Below, in pieces: positions 1-6,769 of a stretch of 35,263 nucleotides of DNA. Location: NCBI GenBank assembly GCA_017454905.1, contig JAFTCB010000016.1, forward strand, positions 1 through 35,263, given 5' to 3'. The notes under the pieces were generated by a model, which was given only the letters and a program-made list of their open reading frames with translations, had not been told where the DNA came from and did no database searches. The stretch comes from Bacteroidales bacterium (lineage in GTDB: Bacteria; Bacteroidota; Bacteroidia; Bacteroidales; UBA932). Within the stretch, counting starts at the first letter, position 1. Every line of letters starts with the position of its first letter. The translations under genes and the position numbers were made by a program.

Positions 1-30
1 AGGCGACAATCACAGATGCCAGGATAAATA

Positions 31-61
31 ATATCGCGAAAATAGACTATCTTCGCGATAT
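31..61. terminator. Inverted repeat downstream of the beta-propeller gene
   Basis: Perfect 10-bp arms (31-40 and 52-61, ATATCGCGAA / TTCGCGATAT) with an 11-nt loop. A second small hairpin AGGAC/GTCCT lies at 79-94. Both lie 3' of the minus-strand lipoprotein gene that ends at 134, so they could end its transcript, but no long U-tract follows. The rest of 1-133 holds no gene I can recognise. Confidence 0.4.
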
Positions 62-135
62 CATCGTAAACCGATATCAGGACTTCTTTGTCCTAACTAC
101 TTATTGTTCAACATCGGTAAACTTATATCAGGACT
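62..135. repeat. Imperfect direct repeat of about 23 bp
   Basis: Copies at 62-84 and 112-135 differ by one inserted base and two substitutions and share the exact core ATATCAGGACT (74-84 and 125-135). The second copy begins at the stop codon of the beta-propeller gene when read on its coding strand, so the repeat is 3' flanking sequence. It may be the scar of a duplicated or lost paralogue. Confidence 0.6.
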
Positions 136-1306
136 AGACAAAGTGGACGGCTACCATCTGCCAGGTGTAGGAAGGGAATGGAAGGATCCCCTGTTCGACC
201 AGATAGCGGACCAGGGCGTCCCGCTCGAAGATGCCGTTGCCCTTGTCTTGCTCAGCGAAGGGCGGAATTCCGAAATAGAAGGTCTCCCCGTCCGTGGCCA
301 GGAGACGGGTCATGATGATCTGCGGCCAAAGGATGGTCTGGGACCCGTTTGCCTTGCTGAGCAGGCACCAGGTGGACCCTCTGGCGCCGAAGAGGGAGAA
401 GCAGATCCGTTTCGGGGTCATGTGGACATTGCTCACCAGTTTGTAATAGTCGCTGTCCATGATGTCTTCGAACCTGTCCCAGGGATCACCCCCTCCCTGC
501 AGGGCGTAGCCCTGCGGCAGGTACTTGGGCCCCAGGTCGAAGGAGAGGACTTCGCGGATCCGGCCATCCTCGAAGACGGGGCAGGATGCGTAGGAGGATT
601 CCGGGACCAGGATGTAACGGCCGGGGGAGATCTCCGTGACGGCGCGCAGCATCGAGAAAGGAATGTTGAAATCGGTCAGCAGGAGCTGGCGGCTGGTCAC
701 GGCACCGGTCTTGTCGTAGGACCACAGACACCAGGCGGGATTCTCCGGGTCGATCGAGGACCCGGGAGCATCGAACCCGGTGAAATACAAAGCGAAACCG
801 CCATCCTGCAGCGGGATGATCCCGGTCGGTGTCGATGGCATTTCCGCCGGGACGGTCTGTCCGAGGAATTCGCCCGTCGCGGCGCTGTAGCGCAGGACGC
901 CGCCGCCCCGGTAGGAGGTCATGCAGAGCACCTCTGAGTCGGAGACATCCAGGCAGAAGTCCTCGACGGCCAGGTATTCGCCGGGGCCGCGACCCGACCG
1001 GCCGATCTGCCGGAGTTCCTTGCCGTCGCGGCTGAGGCGCCATACGGCGCTGCCGTTCAGGAAATAGAAGGCGTCCTGGCGGAGGAGCGTCTTGAACGGC
1101 GGCACGGCGAAGTCTTGCGCTCCGTCCGTGGGGCAGAGCGTGGCGCTGGCAATATACGGCGTCAGGTCCTCGACCGTACGGGCCTTGGCCATCGGGGCGA
1201 TCACACGGTCCGGGACCATGTCTCCCGCCGTTTTCGGGGCTTGGTGGCAAGCCGTCAGCAGCCCCAGGACCGTCAGTACGGCCCATCTGGTGTAGTGTAT
1301 GTGCAT
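134..1306 (-). CDS. 6-bladed beta-propeller lipoprotein
   Basis: A 390-residue predicted lipoprotein. The N-terminus has a short hydrophobic signal ending in the lipobox LLTAC, so the mature protein should be lipid-anchored at Cys20, in the periplasm or on the outer membrane. The body carries the hallmark GRSGRGPGEY (about residues 102-111) of the Bacteroidetes 6-bladed beta-propeller family (BF3-type, DUF4934-like) and the YxxxL/YIL strand pattern of propeller blades. Family members are common in gut Bacteroidales; their ligands are mostly unknown. The start 11 bp after the MotA/ExbB-like gene indicates an operon. No enzymatic motif is seen, so I assign fold and location only. Confidence 0.8.
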   Translation of the reverse strand: MHIHYTRWAVLTVLGLLTACHQAPKTAGDMVPDRVIAPMAKARTVEDLTPYIASATLCPTDGAQDFAVPPFKTLLRQDAFYFLNGSAVWRLSRDGKELRQIGRSGRGPGEYLAVEDFCLDVSDSEVLCMTSYRGGGVLRYSAATGEFLGQTVPAEMPSTPTGIIPLQDGGFALYFTGFDAPGSSIDPENPAWCLWSYDKTGAVTSRQLLLTDFNIPFSMLRAVTEISPGRYILVPESSYASCPVFEDGRIREVLSFDLGPKYLPQGYALQGGGDPWDRFEDIMDSDYYKLVSNVHMTPKRICFSLFGARGSTWCLLSKANGSQTILWPQIIMTRLLATDGETFYFGIPPFAEQDKGNGIFERDALVRYLVEQGILPFPSYTWQMVAVHFV

Positions 1307-1317
1307 ATCTTCCGGAG

Positions 1318-1716
1318 TTAGACCCTGGGTTTATGGATGATCCTGATAATCAGCGAAACCAAGTAGATCAGCAGGCCGTAGATGATCGGGATCGTGCAGC
1401 ATTGCAGGCCGCCGAACAAAACGCCGGGACTGATTGCGCCAGCGGTCTGCCCCAAGGTGTCAAAGGCATTGTACAAGCCGAACAGCACGGAGAGGATGGC
1501 CACGACCGGAGCGGCAAGCCCGATCTCCTTGACCCAGCGGGGGGCCTTCCAGGCCGCAAGGAGCAGCGCAACCAGCAGGATGGTGAGCAGGCTCATCCAG
1601 AAAGGGCCGCCCTGGGAGAAGAGGTCCGGGAGGGTCGCCCCTTGGGGCTTGGCAGCCTGGAGTGCTTCGGGCGGGGTTTCAAACTGAAGTGGCAGGAGGG
1701 TTTTCATGATCATCAT
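1318..1716 (-). CDS. Small MotA/TolQ/ExbB-like membrane protein
   Basis: A 132-residue membrane protein with about three hydrophobic helices (near residues 37-56, 65-84 and 100-126). The C-terminal half, with GLYNAFDTLGQ, a conserved Gly-Leu turn and a final long helix, resembles the pore-forming region of the MotA/TolQ/ExbB proton-channel family. It lacks the long cytoplasmic part of full ExbB (over 200 residues), so it is a short variant like those seen in Bacteroides. No ExbD/TolR partner lies nearby, so energy coupling is unproven. Three in-frame ATGs (1716, 1713, 1707) compete as start. A -7 box lies at 1739-1746, and the gene is probably co-transcribed with the beta-propeller lipoprotein downstream. 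Confidence 0.6.
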   Translation of the reverse strand: MMIMKTLLPLQFETPPEALQAAKPQGATLPDLFSQGGPFWMSLLTILLVALLLAAWKAPRWVKEIGLAAPVVAILSVLFGLYNAFDTLGQTAGAISPGVLFGGLQCCTIPIIYGLLIYLVSLIIRIIHKPRV

Positions 1717-1738
1717 TTATATAGGGACTCAACTGATA

Positions 1739-1746
1739 CAAAGGTA
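1739..1746 (-). promoter_or_regulatory. -7 box of the MotA-like / beta-propeller operon
   Basis: TACCTTTG on the minus strand matches the Bacteroidetes consensus TAnnTTTG exactly, 22 nt before the ATG at 1716. No clear -33 TTTG is seen. Confidence 0.6.
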
Positions 1747-1777
1747 CATATACTGACTGTAAAATGAAAGGTCGAAT

Positions 1778-1813
1778 CCCCCTGTCGGCCGGTGAAAACC
1801 CCCTGTCGGCCGG
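1778..1813. promoter_or_regulatory. Two-copy direct repeat, candidate LytTR operator
   Basis: CCCCCTGTCGGCCGG occurs at 1778-1792 and exactly again at 1799-1813, a period of 21 bp (two helical turns). It sits in the divergent promoter region between the MotA-like operon and the LytTR regulator gene. LytTR domains typically bind pairs of direct repeats spaced about two turns apart. The motif itself is not the known LytTR consensus. Confidence 0.55.
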
Positions 1814-1844
1814 CCGGCGTATGGGAAGGGTGGCGAAAATTCCT

Positions 1845-1852
1845 TATTTTTG
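1845..1852 (+). promoter_or_regulatory. -7 box of the LytTR gene
   Basis: TATTTTTG matches TAnnTTTG exactly and ends 7 nt before the ATG at 1860, so the transcript is probably leaderless or nearly so. No -33 element is evident. Confidence 0.6.
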
Positions 1853-1859
1853 CCCTGTC

Positions 1860-2579
1860 ATGAAGAAAGCGCTCTGCCAGACCGGATACTATGCCGTCGC
1901 CGTTGCCCTGGTGGCGGTGATCCTGCTGAGTTTCGGCTACCGCTTCGGTGAAGCCCTGTTTGTCGGGACCATGTTCTTGCCCGGAGCCCTGGCGGCCCGG
2001 TGGCTCTATCCGAAGATTGCTTTCACGCATCGTTGGGAAGGAATCCGGGACGGCTTGTTCGTGACGGCCGGCCTGCTGGTCGGAGAGATCCTGCTGGTGA
2101 TTCTGGCCCACTGTTTCATCAGACGTTTCCGGACGGGGCCCCATGTCCTCTACGTACCGGACGTCGCGGATGCGCTGCTCAATCCGGTATTCCTAGCCCT
2201 GATCCTGCTGGTCCTTGTGGCCGGGGACATCTGGCTGTCGCGCCGACTGGAGCGGAAATACCCGGCCGCCGAGCAGCCGATCCGCTTCGTCTCCGACCGG
2301 CACGAGGTCTCGCTCCGTCCCTCGGAGATCCGCTACGTGGAGTCCAACGACGACGAAGTCTGGGTCCACGCCACGGAGGGCCGGAGCTACCGCAACAAGA
2401 CCGGCATCTCCCAGTGGGAAGCGCTGCTGGGGAAAGGTTTCCTGCGGATCCACCGGGCCTATCTGGTCAACCGGGCTTTCATCACGGAGTACACTGCAGA
2501 GACCGTGACGCTGGCAGACACCACCCTGCCCGTGTCGCGTAAGTATCGCGAGCGCGTGCGCAGCCTGGCAGGAATGTAA
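1860..2579 (+). CDS. Membrane-anchored LytTR-family DNA-binding regulator
   Basis: A 239-residue protein with about four transmembrane helices in the first 130 residues, followed by a C-terminal LytTR domain (about residues 140-239). LytTR hallmarks are visible: the RYVESNDDEVWVH strand region, FLRIHRAYLVNRAFI and LPVSRKYRERV. There is no receiver domain, so control would come through the membrane part rather than phosphorylation. I chose the ATG at 1860 over an upstream in-frame ATG at 1764 because the -7 box lies between them and the upstream residues look non-coding. A 21-bp-period direct repeat lies just upstream. Its targets may be itself and the divergent MotA-like/propeller operon. Confidence 0.88.
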   Translation: MKKALCQTGYYAVAVALVAVILLSFGYRFGEALFVGTMFLPGALAARWLYPKIAFTHRWEGIRDGLFVTAGLLVGEILLVILAHCFIRRFRTGPHVLYVPDVADALLNPVFLALILLVLVAGDIWLSRRLERKYPAAEQPIRFVSDRHEVSLRPSEIRYVESNDDEVWVHATEGRSYRNKTGISQWEALLGKGFLRIHRAYLVNRAFITEYTAETVTLADTTLPVSRKYRERVRSLAGM

Positions 2580-2619
2580 ATTTCCCTTCCGGAACGGGAC
2601 AATTTCCGTGAGAAATATT

Positions 2620-2627
2620 TATCTTCG
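2620..2627 (+). promoter_or_regulatory. Probable -7 box of the DUF2271 gene
   Basis: TATCTTCG differs from TAnnTTTG at one base and lies 24 nt before the ATG at 2652. Confidence 0.4.
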
Positions 2628-2651
2628 CTTGAACCAATAATTAGCTGCAAG

Positions 2652-3230
2652 ATGACAAAAGTCCTATCCTTCCTGATGGCCTGCGCCGCCGCAGTGCTGA
2701 TGGCCTCCTGTGCGCCCAAGCCGGGCAGCCTGGAGATCTCTTTCAACTATACCAAGCAGGCCGGTCCCGGCTCCAACCAGTATGCCGTCTGGATCGAGAA
2801 TGCCGAGGGCCAGGTCGTCAAGACCCTCTTCGTGACCGAGTTCGCCGCCAAGGGACGCAGCCGCGACGGCTCCAAGCCGCAGCGCGGCTACACCTACCGT
2901 ACCTCCTGCGTGCCGACCTGGGTCAAGCACGTGGGTGCAGACAACCTGACGGACGAGCAGATGGACGCCTTCACCGGCGCCACGCCGGCCGAGAGCGGCG
3001 TCCAGACCTTCACCTGGGACTTCACCGACCAGGCGGGAGCGCCGGTCGCCAAGGGGACCTACCGCTTCTATGTGGAAGCCACTTATAACGGCGCCAGCGT
3101 CGTGACGCACACCGGCACGGTCGCCTACGGCGCAGCCGCGGCGGACCTCCCGGTCGAGGTCTCCTACACCGCCGCCTCGGAAGACCGCAAGGGCATGATC
3201 TCCGAGGTCCGCGTCCGGAAAATGAAATAA
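2652..3230 (+). CDS. DUF2271 lipoprotein
   Basis: A 192-residue predicted lipoprotein: signal peptide followed by the lipobox LMASC (Cys20). The mature part has the order of motifs typical of DUF2271: SLEISFNYT, NQYAVWIENAEGQVVKTLFV, a central TPAESG, then a strand ending in GTYRFYVEATYNG. It is predicted to form a beta-sandwich in the periplasm. DUF2271 genes are often found near flavin- or FMN-dependent redox genes (ApbE-like) in Bacteroidetes, but no such gene is next to it here. It stands alone between the LytTR gene and a convergent aldolase gene. Molecular role unknown. Confidence 0.8.
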   Translation: MTKVLSFLMACAAAVLMASCAPKPGSLEISFNYTKQAGPGSNQYAVWIENAEGQVVKTLFVTEFAAKGRSRDGSKPQRGYTYRTSCVPTWVKHVGADNLTDEQMDAFTGATPAESGVQTFTWDFTDQAGAPVAKGTYRFYVEATYNGASVVTHTGTVAYGAAAADLPVEVSYTAASEDRKGMISEVRVRKMK

Positions 3231-3258
3231 AACCGGCGCACAATTGATAATCAGCGAT

Positions 3259-3302
3259 TTACGAATTAACCTTCGGAGAAATCTCCGAAGGTTAATTCGT
3301 AA
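3259..3302. terminator. Perfect 21-bp inverted repeat between convergent genes
   Basis: Arms 3259-3279 and 3282-3302 are perfectly complementary with a 2-nt centre. The element lies between the ends of the DUF2271 gene (plus) and the aldolase gene (minus), so a bidirectional terminator is the simplest reading. The stem is unusually long and its outer half is AT-rich, giving U residues in both directions. Confidence 0.6.
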
Positions 3303-3324
3303 GTGATTGATTGTCAGATTCGCC

Positions 3325-3392
3325 GGTCAAGCCGGGAATGACGGGAGGTCAAGCCGGCGAAAGACGGGAGGTCAGACCAGCGAGTGACGGGA
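3325..3392. repeat. Three-copy tandem array of a REP-like unit
   Basis: Three units of 22, 23 and 23 bp (3325-3346, 3347-3369, 3370-3392) each begin GGTCA and end GACGGGA. The first unit, GGTCAAGCCGGGAATGAC, is the same element found singly at 11909, 14440 and 23021. The array ends 17 bp before the 3' end of the aldolase gene. Confidence 0.65.
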
Positions 3393-3409
3393 CGCGGGGC
3401 CGGCGGGTG

Positions 3410-4714
3410 CTACTCCCCGACGTGGAAGGCGACGCGGAGGTCTTCGACTTCCTTATCGGTGATCGGATGGAGTTTGCCGACCGGCGTGGCGAGGATCAGC
3501 GACTTGGCAGCGAACTCGGCGACTTCGAGGCGGTCGAAAGCGTTGATCAGGCTGTCGGAGGCCACGACCACAGAGTCATTGGCAAGCATCGCGCAGGGAC
3601 GGTTCTTGAAGACCTCGGCGACCTTGCCCGGATCGGTGACATGGGCGCCGAAGGGGAATTTCGGAACATCCTGCAAGAAAATCCAACTCTCCGGAATGGT
3701 CCGGACATTGAATTCCGCTTCCGTGGTGCAATAACCCATCAGGGACGGGCACTGCGTAAGGATGATCGCATTGACCTTGGGATTGCGGCGGTAGATCTCG
3801 TAGTGGAGTGCCGTAGCGTGGCTCGGGGTCTTGCCGGCCTCGGCCATACCGTCCTTGATCTGGACGAGGTCCTCCTCGTCAATGTCCCAGCGCTGCACAC
3901 CCGGAGGCGTGATCACGAAATCATTGCCGCGCCAGCGCATCGAGACAGTACCGTAGGAACTGCTCATCAGCTTCTGGTTGCAGGCGCGACGCACCATCCG
4001 CACGATCTCGGATCGCAGAGCGCGCTCGTCGGACGGATGTTCCACATTCATGAAGTGCTGGTAGTCGCCCACCAGATGATTCTCATGGAAGAGCAGCTCC
4101 TCCTCGGTGAGGTAGTGCGGCTCGCCCAGGGTCTTGGCATTGAGAATCGTGCGGGCGCAGAGTTCGAGGGTCTCGAAACGCTGGTAAGCGTCGGCGATGT
4201 CCTCGCCGCAGAGCACCACACCGTGATTCTCCATGATCACGGCCTTGTAGTCCGGATTCTTCTTGAACTCGCCGGCGATCTTCTCGCCCAGGGCGGCGCT
4301 GCCCGGCACGTCATAGGGAGCAAAACCGATGGGGCCGCAGACATTGCGGGCCTGCGGAAGGATGCTCGTATCCGGAATCTGATGCACGATGCTGAAGGTC
4401 ACGAGTCCCGGAGGATGCGCGTGGATCACGGAATGCATCTTGGGGCGGATCTTGTAGATCGCTTTGTGGAAGGGGTACTCGGAGGACGGGCGGTGCGGGC
4501 CGACGATGGTGCCGTCCGCCTTGACGCACATGATGTCCTTGGCGGTGAGGGAACCCTTGTCGATACCGGCCGGGGTGATCCACATATCGCCATTCTCATC
4601 CATGATGGAGAGGTTGCCGCCGGAGGTCGTCGTGAGACCGCTGCGGTAGATCCGGCCGATGATCAGCGCAAGCTGTTCCGCCGGGTGCATCAATTTTGTG
4701 TTAAGTTGTTTCAT
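3410..4714 (-). CDS. Tandem class II aldolase/adducin-family protein
   Basis: A 434-residue protein with two aldolase-II domains. Domain 1 (about residues 10-210) looks competent: TTTSGGNLS phosphate-binding loop, PSSEYPFHK with the acidic residue that matches the catalytic Glu of fuculose-1-phosphate aldolase (about E79), HAHPP with two zinc-binding histidines (about H98 and H100), and ENHGVV with the third. Domain 2 (about 230-434) keeps the fold signature but has TQCPS in place of HAH and ANDSVV in place of NHG, so it should not bind zinc. The family cleaves or forms sugar 1-phosphates, or epimerises pentose phosphates; the substrate cannot be read here. The start at 4714 is preferred to 4747 because a -7 box at 4735-4742 lies between. 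Confidence 0.82.
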   Translation of the reverse strand: MKQLNTKLMHPAEQLALIIGRIYRSGLTTTSGGNLSIMDENGDMWITPAGIDKGSLTAKDIMCVKADGTIVGPHRPSSEYPFHKAIYKIRPKMHSVIHAHPPGLVTFSIVHQIPDTSILPQARNVCGPIGFAPYDVPGSAALGEKIAGEFKKNPDYKAVIMENHGVVLCGEDIADAYQRFETLELCARTILNAKTLGEPHYLTEEELLFHENHLVGDYQHFMNVEHPSDERALRSEIVRMVRRACNQKLMSSSYGTVSMRWRGNDFVITPPGVQRWDIDEEDLVQIKDGMAEAGKTPSHATALHYEIYRRNPKVNAIILTQCPSLMGYCTTEAEFNVRTIPESWIFLQDVPKFPFGAHVTDPGKVAEVFKNRPCAMLANDSVVVASDSLINAFDRLEVAEFAAKSLILATPVGKLHPITDKEVEDLRVAFHVGE

Positions 4715-4734
4715 ATCGCTTGTGTTTCCGTGTG

Positions 4735-4742
4735 CAAAGGTA
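4735..4742 (-). promoter_or_regulatory. -7 box of the aldolase gene
   Basis: TACCTTTG on the minus strand, an exact TAnnTTTG match, 20 nt upstream of the ATG at 4714. It lies in the 55-bp gap after lplA, so the aldolase can be expressed apart from the upstream operon. Confidence 0.55.
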
Positions 4743-4769
4743 AGCAATCTTGGCCAAAAAGGCGAAATA

Positions 4770-5726
4770 TTAAACGCCGAATATCAGTGCCAGCAACTCC
4801 GGCGTCCCGACGCCGTCGAAATAACGGGACGGATCCGCCTGCGCCAGGACGCCCTGCAGGACGCTGCGCTCGAAACGCAGGCCCGCCAGGCGCTCCGCCA
4901 GTTCCGAGGCCGGCAGGCCGCCGAGGAAATCTCCCCCGAACTCCACCGCCGCCAGGATACCGTGATCCAGGGAAATCCGGACCTCGACCGTCCCGCAGGC
5001 CAGGCGGCCGCTGCGGACCAGGTCCGCGGCCTTCGACTGGCCGTATATCCACTCCCAGGTGGAGAATTTTCCGTCGGAAATGCGCTGCACGGCGGCACGC
5101 CGCTCTTCCCCGAAGGGAAGCTCCCCGTCGCCGGCCGAAAGGATTTCCTGCAGGGCATCCTGCAGGCCGTCCAGGGAGGAGAACTGCGGCAGGAAGTCCT
5201 TGAGATTCGCCACGCGGCTCTTGACGGATGCGATCCCCTTGGCCTCCAGCTTGGAGCCGGGGACATCCAGCACATGCGTGAGCGTGTCCAGGTCCACGTC
5301 GTACATCAGCGTCCCGTGGACGATCTGCCGGTCATGCCAGACGCGGCGGGCATAGCCTGAAACCTTGCGGCCCTGCACGTAGATATCGTTGCGGCCCGTC
5401 AGCTCCGCCGGCACGCCGAGCAGGCGCAGCGCGTCCGCCACCGGCTGCGGCGTTACCTCCTTCCCGATCAAGGTATAATTTAGGTTCTGCAGATCGTGAT
5501 AGACGGCACCGCCGCCCGTCACCCGGCGCGCCAGGCGGATGCCATGCGCCTCCAGATAGCCCAGGTTGACCTCGCTGTACGCGTTCTGGTTGAGCCCGAT
5601 GATGACCGAAGGGCGGTTGCGCCACAGATAGAAATAGTTGTCGTCCGACAAATACTGCTCCAGGCAGTACTCGTCGAACGACATATTATACCAGGGGTCG
5701 GTCGAAGGGTTTTTCAGGAACCGCAT
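4770..5726 (-). CDS. lplA: Lipoate--protein ligase A
   Basis: A 318-residue cytoplasmic enzyme that activates lipoate with ATP and attaches it to lipoyl domains of 2-oxoacid dehydrogenases or glycine cleavage H protein. Family motifs: NPSTDPWYNMSFDEY at the start, RNRPSVIIGLNQN, ARRVTGGGAVYHDLQNLNYT with the lipoate-binding GGGAVYHD, and KVSGYARRVWHDRQIVHGTL with the substrate-binding Lys and His. Length fits the two-domain LplA. The ATG at 5726 is chosen because the family's N-terminal MRFLKNP begins there and GGAGGGG lies about 8 nt upstream; the in-frame sequence further upstream belongs to the SIS gene. It follows the SIS gene by 16 bp. Confidence 0.9.
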   Translation of the reverse strand: MRFLKNPSTDPWYNMSFDEYCLEQYLSDDNYFYLWRNRPSVIIGLNQNAYSEVNLGYLEAHGIRLARRVTGGGAVYHDLQNLNYTLIGKEVTPQPVADALRLLGVPAELTGRNDIYVQGRKVSGYARRVWHDRQIVHGTLMYDVDLDTLTHVLDVPGSKLEAKGIASVKSRVANLKDFLPQFSSLDGLQDALQEILSAGDGELPFGEERRAAVQRISDGKFSTWEWIYGQSKAADLVRSGRLACGTVEVRISLDHGILAAVEFGGDFLGGLPASELAERLAGLRFERSVLQGVLAQADPSRYFDGVGTPELLALIFGV

Positions 5727-5742
5727 GCGCTCGCCCCTCCGA

Positions 5743-6753
5743 CTACATCTCGTTGCCGACCTTGCGGGCGCGCTCCGGCTTGTCGAGGTTGATGCCGTCG
5801 CTGGAAGCCACCTCCACGAGGATGTTCCAACCTGCGCACAGATAGACATACGGCTGCATCAGGCCGGCATCCGGGACGATGATCGTCCGCTCGAACGGGG
5901 TCTCCTTGGTGTCGATCGCGACCACGTGCACACCGGCGCCCTTGAAGACGGTCTGGAACTTCTCGTACTCGGCCGGGATCGGGTTGACCAGGAACACGAT
6001 GTCGCCTTCCTGCATCACTTCCTCGATACCGTGGACGGCGTAAGTGCCCTCCAGGAAATCGCTCTTGCGGCGGGTAATCTCGTTGGTCTTGAGGGTCAGC
6101 TCCTCGGCCACGCCGTCGTTATAGCCGCTGAAATAGATCGTATGGGCACCCTTGACCCACTCCACGATCTCGGCGGGGATCTTCTGGGTCAGCGCGGTCT
6201 CCAGCTGGGCCGGGAGATCCTTCAGGGCCGGCTTCATGTCCTTGCCGGCGAGATGCCAGAAGATGGATTCGCAGAACAGACCCTGCTCGATCACGCTCTT
6301 GGTGGCGGCGACCGCCTCCTCCCAACCGCAGCCGAGCACATGGCCGTCCACGCAGGCCTGGCGGATCGGCGTGTCCGGATTGGCGCTCAGGGCGAAGGTA
6401 TCCTTGTGGCCCGCGGCCTGCAGTTTCCTGGCCAGCATCAGGGCCTCCTTGGTACGGCCCGAGTTGGAGTCGATCAGCACGGTGTAGTGGCTCAGGTCAT
6501 ACTGGCCGGCCTGATGCGACCCGTCGATCTGCACGTTCACGTCGAGACCCATCGTCATCGCGACGCGACGGCTGTTCTTGGCCGGGAGCAGGCGGGAAGA
6601 GCCCTCGCCGGAGAACAGGATCTTACCGGTCTTGCGGACGGAGTCCGCGACAAACTTGGAGCAATCAGGATCGAACTTCGCCACGGTAGGGACGGTTCCC
6701 ATCATCTCCTGCACCAGATAGTACTGGGCATACTTGCTTTCATTCAGATTCAT
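5743..6753 (-). CDS. SIS-domain phosphosugar isomerase-like protein
   Basis: A 336-residue protein with two SIS domains, arranged like the isomerase half of glucosamine-6-phosphate synthase and like AgaS/FrlB deaminases. Visible: ILFSGEGSSR and the SNSGRTKEAL phosphosugar-binding loop in the first domain, FSGYNDGVAEE and a second loop in the other, and a C-terminal DKPERARKVGNEM that matches the GlmS-type end ending in a conserved lysine region. There is no glutaminase domain. The family isomerises or deaminates aldose/ketose or amino-sugar phosphates; the exact substrate is unknown. The gene is 16 bp from DUF4954 upstream and 16 bp from lplA downstream, so the three form one operon. Confidence 0.8.
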   Translation of the reverse strand: MNLNESKYAQYYLVQEMMGTVPTVAKFDPDCSKFVADSVRKTGKILFSGEGSSRLLPAKNSRRVAMTMGLDVNVQIDGSHQAGQYDLSHYTVLIDSNSGRTKEALMLARKLQAAGHKDTFALSANPDTPIRQACVDGHVLGCGWEEAVAATKSVIEQGLFCESIFWHLAGKDMKPALKDLPAQLETALTQKIPAEIVEWVKGAHTIYFSGYNDGVAEELTLKTNEITRRKSDFLEGTYAVHGIEEVMQEGDIVFLVNPIPAEYEKFQTVFKGAGVHVVAIDTKETPFERTIIVPDAGLMQPYVYLCAGWNILVEVASSDGINLDKPERARKVGNEM

Positions 6754-6769
6754 AGTAATTTTTTGTCAA

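Noticed and set aside
104-937. 277-codon plus-strand frame opposite the beta-propeller gene
   Set aside because: No signal peptide or motif, and the other strand has a lipobox and a propeller signature.
3325-3392. CRISPR-like array
   Set aside because: The three units are directly adjacent without spacers and no cas gene is near.
5743-6753. SIS protein as glucosamine-6-phosphate synthase
   Set aside because: The N-terminal glutaminase domain with its catalytic Cys is missing and the length (336) is far below that of GlmS (about 610).
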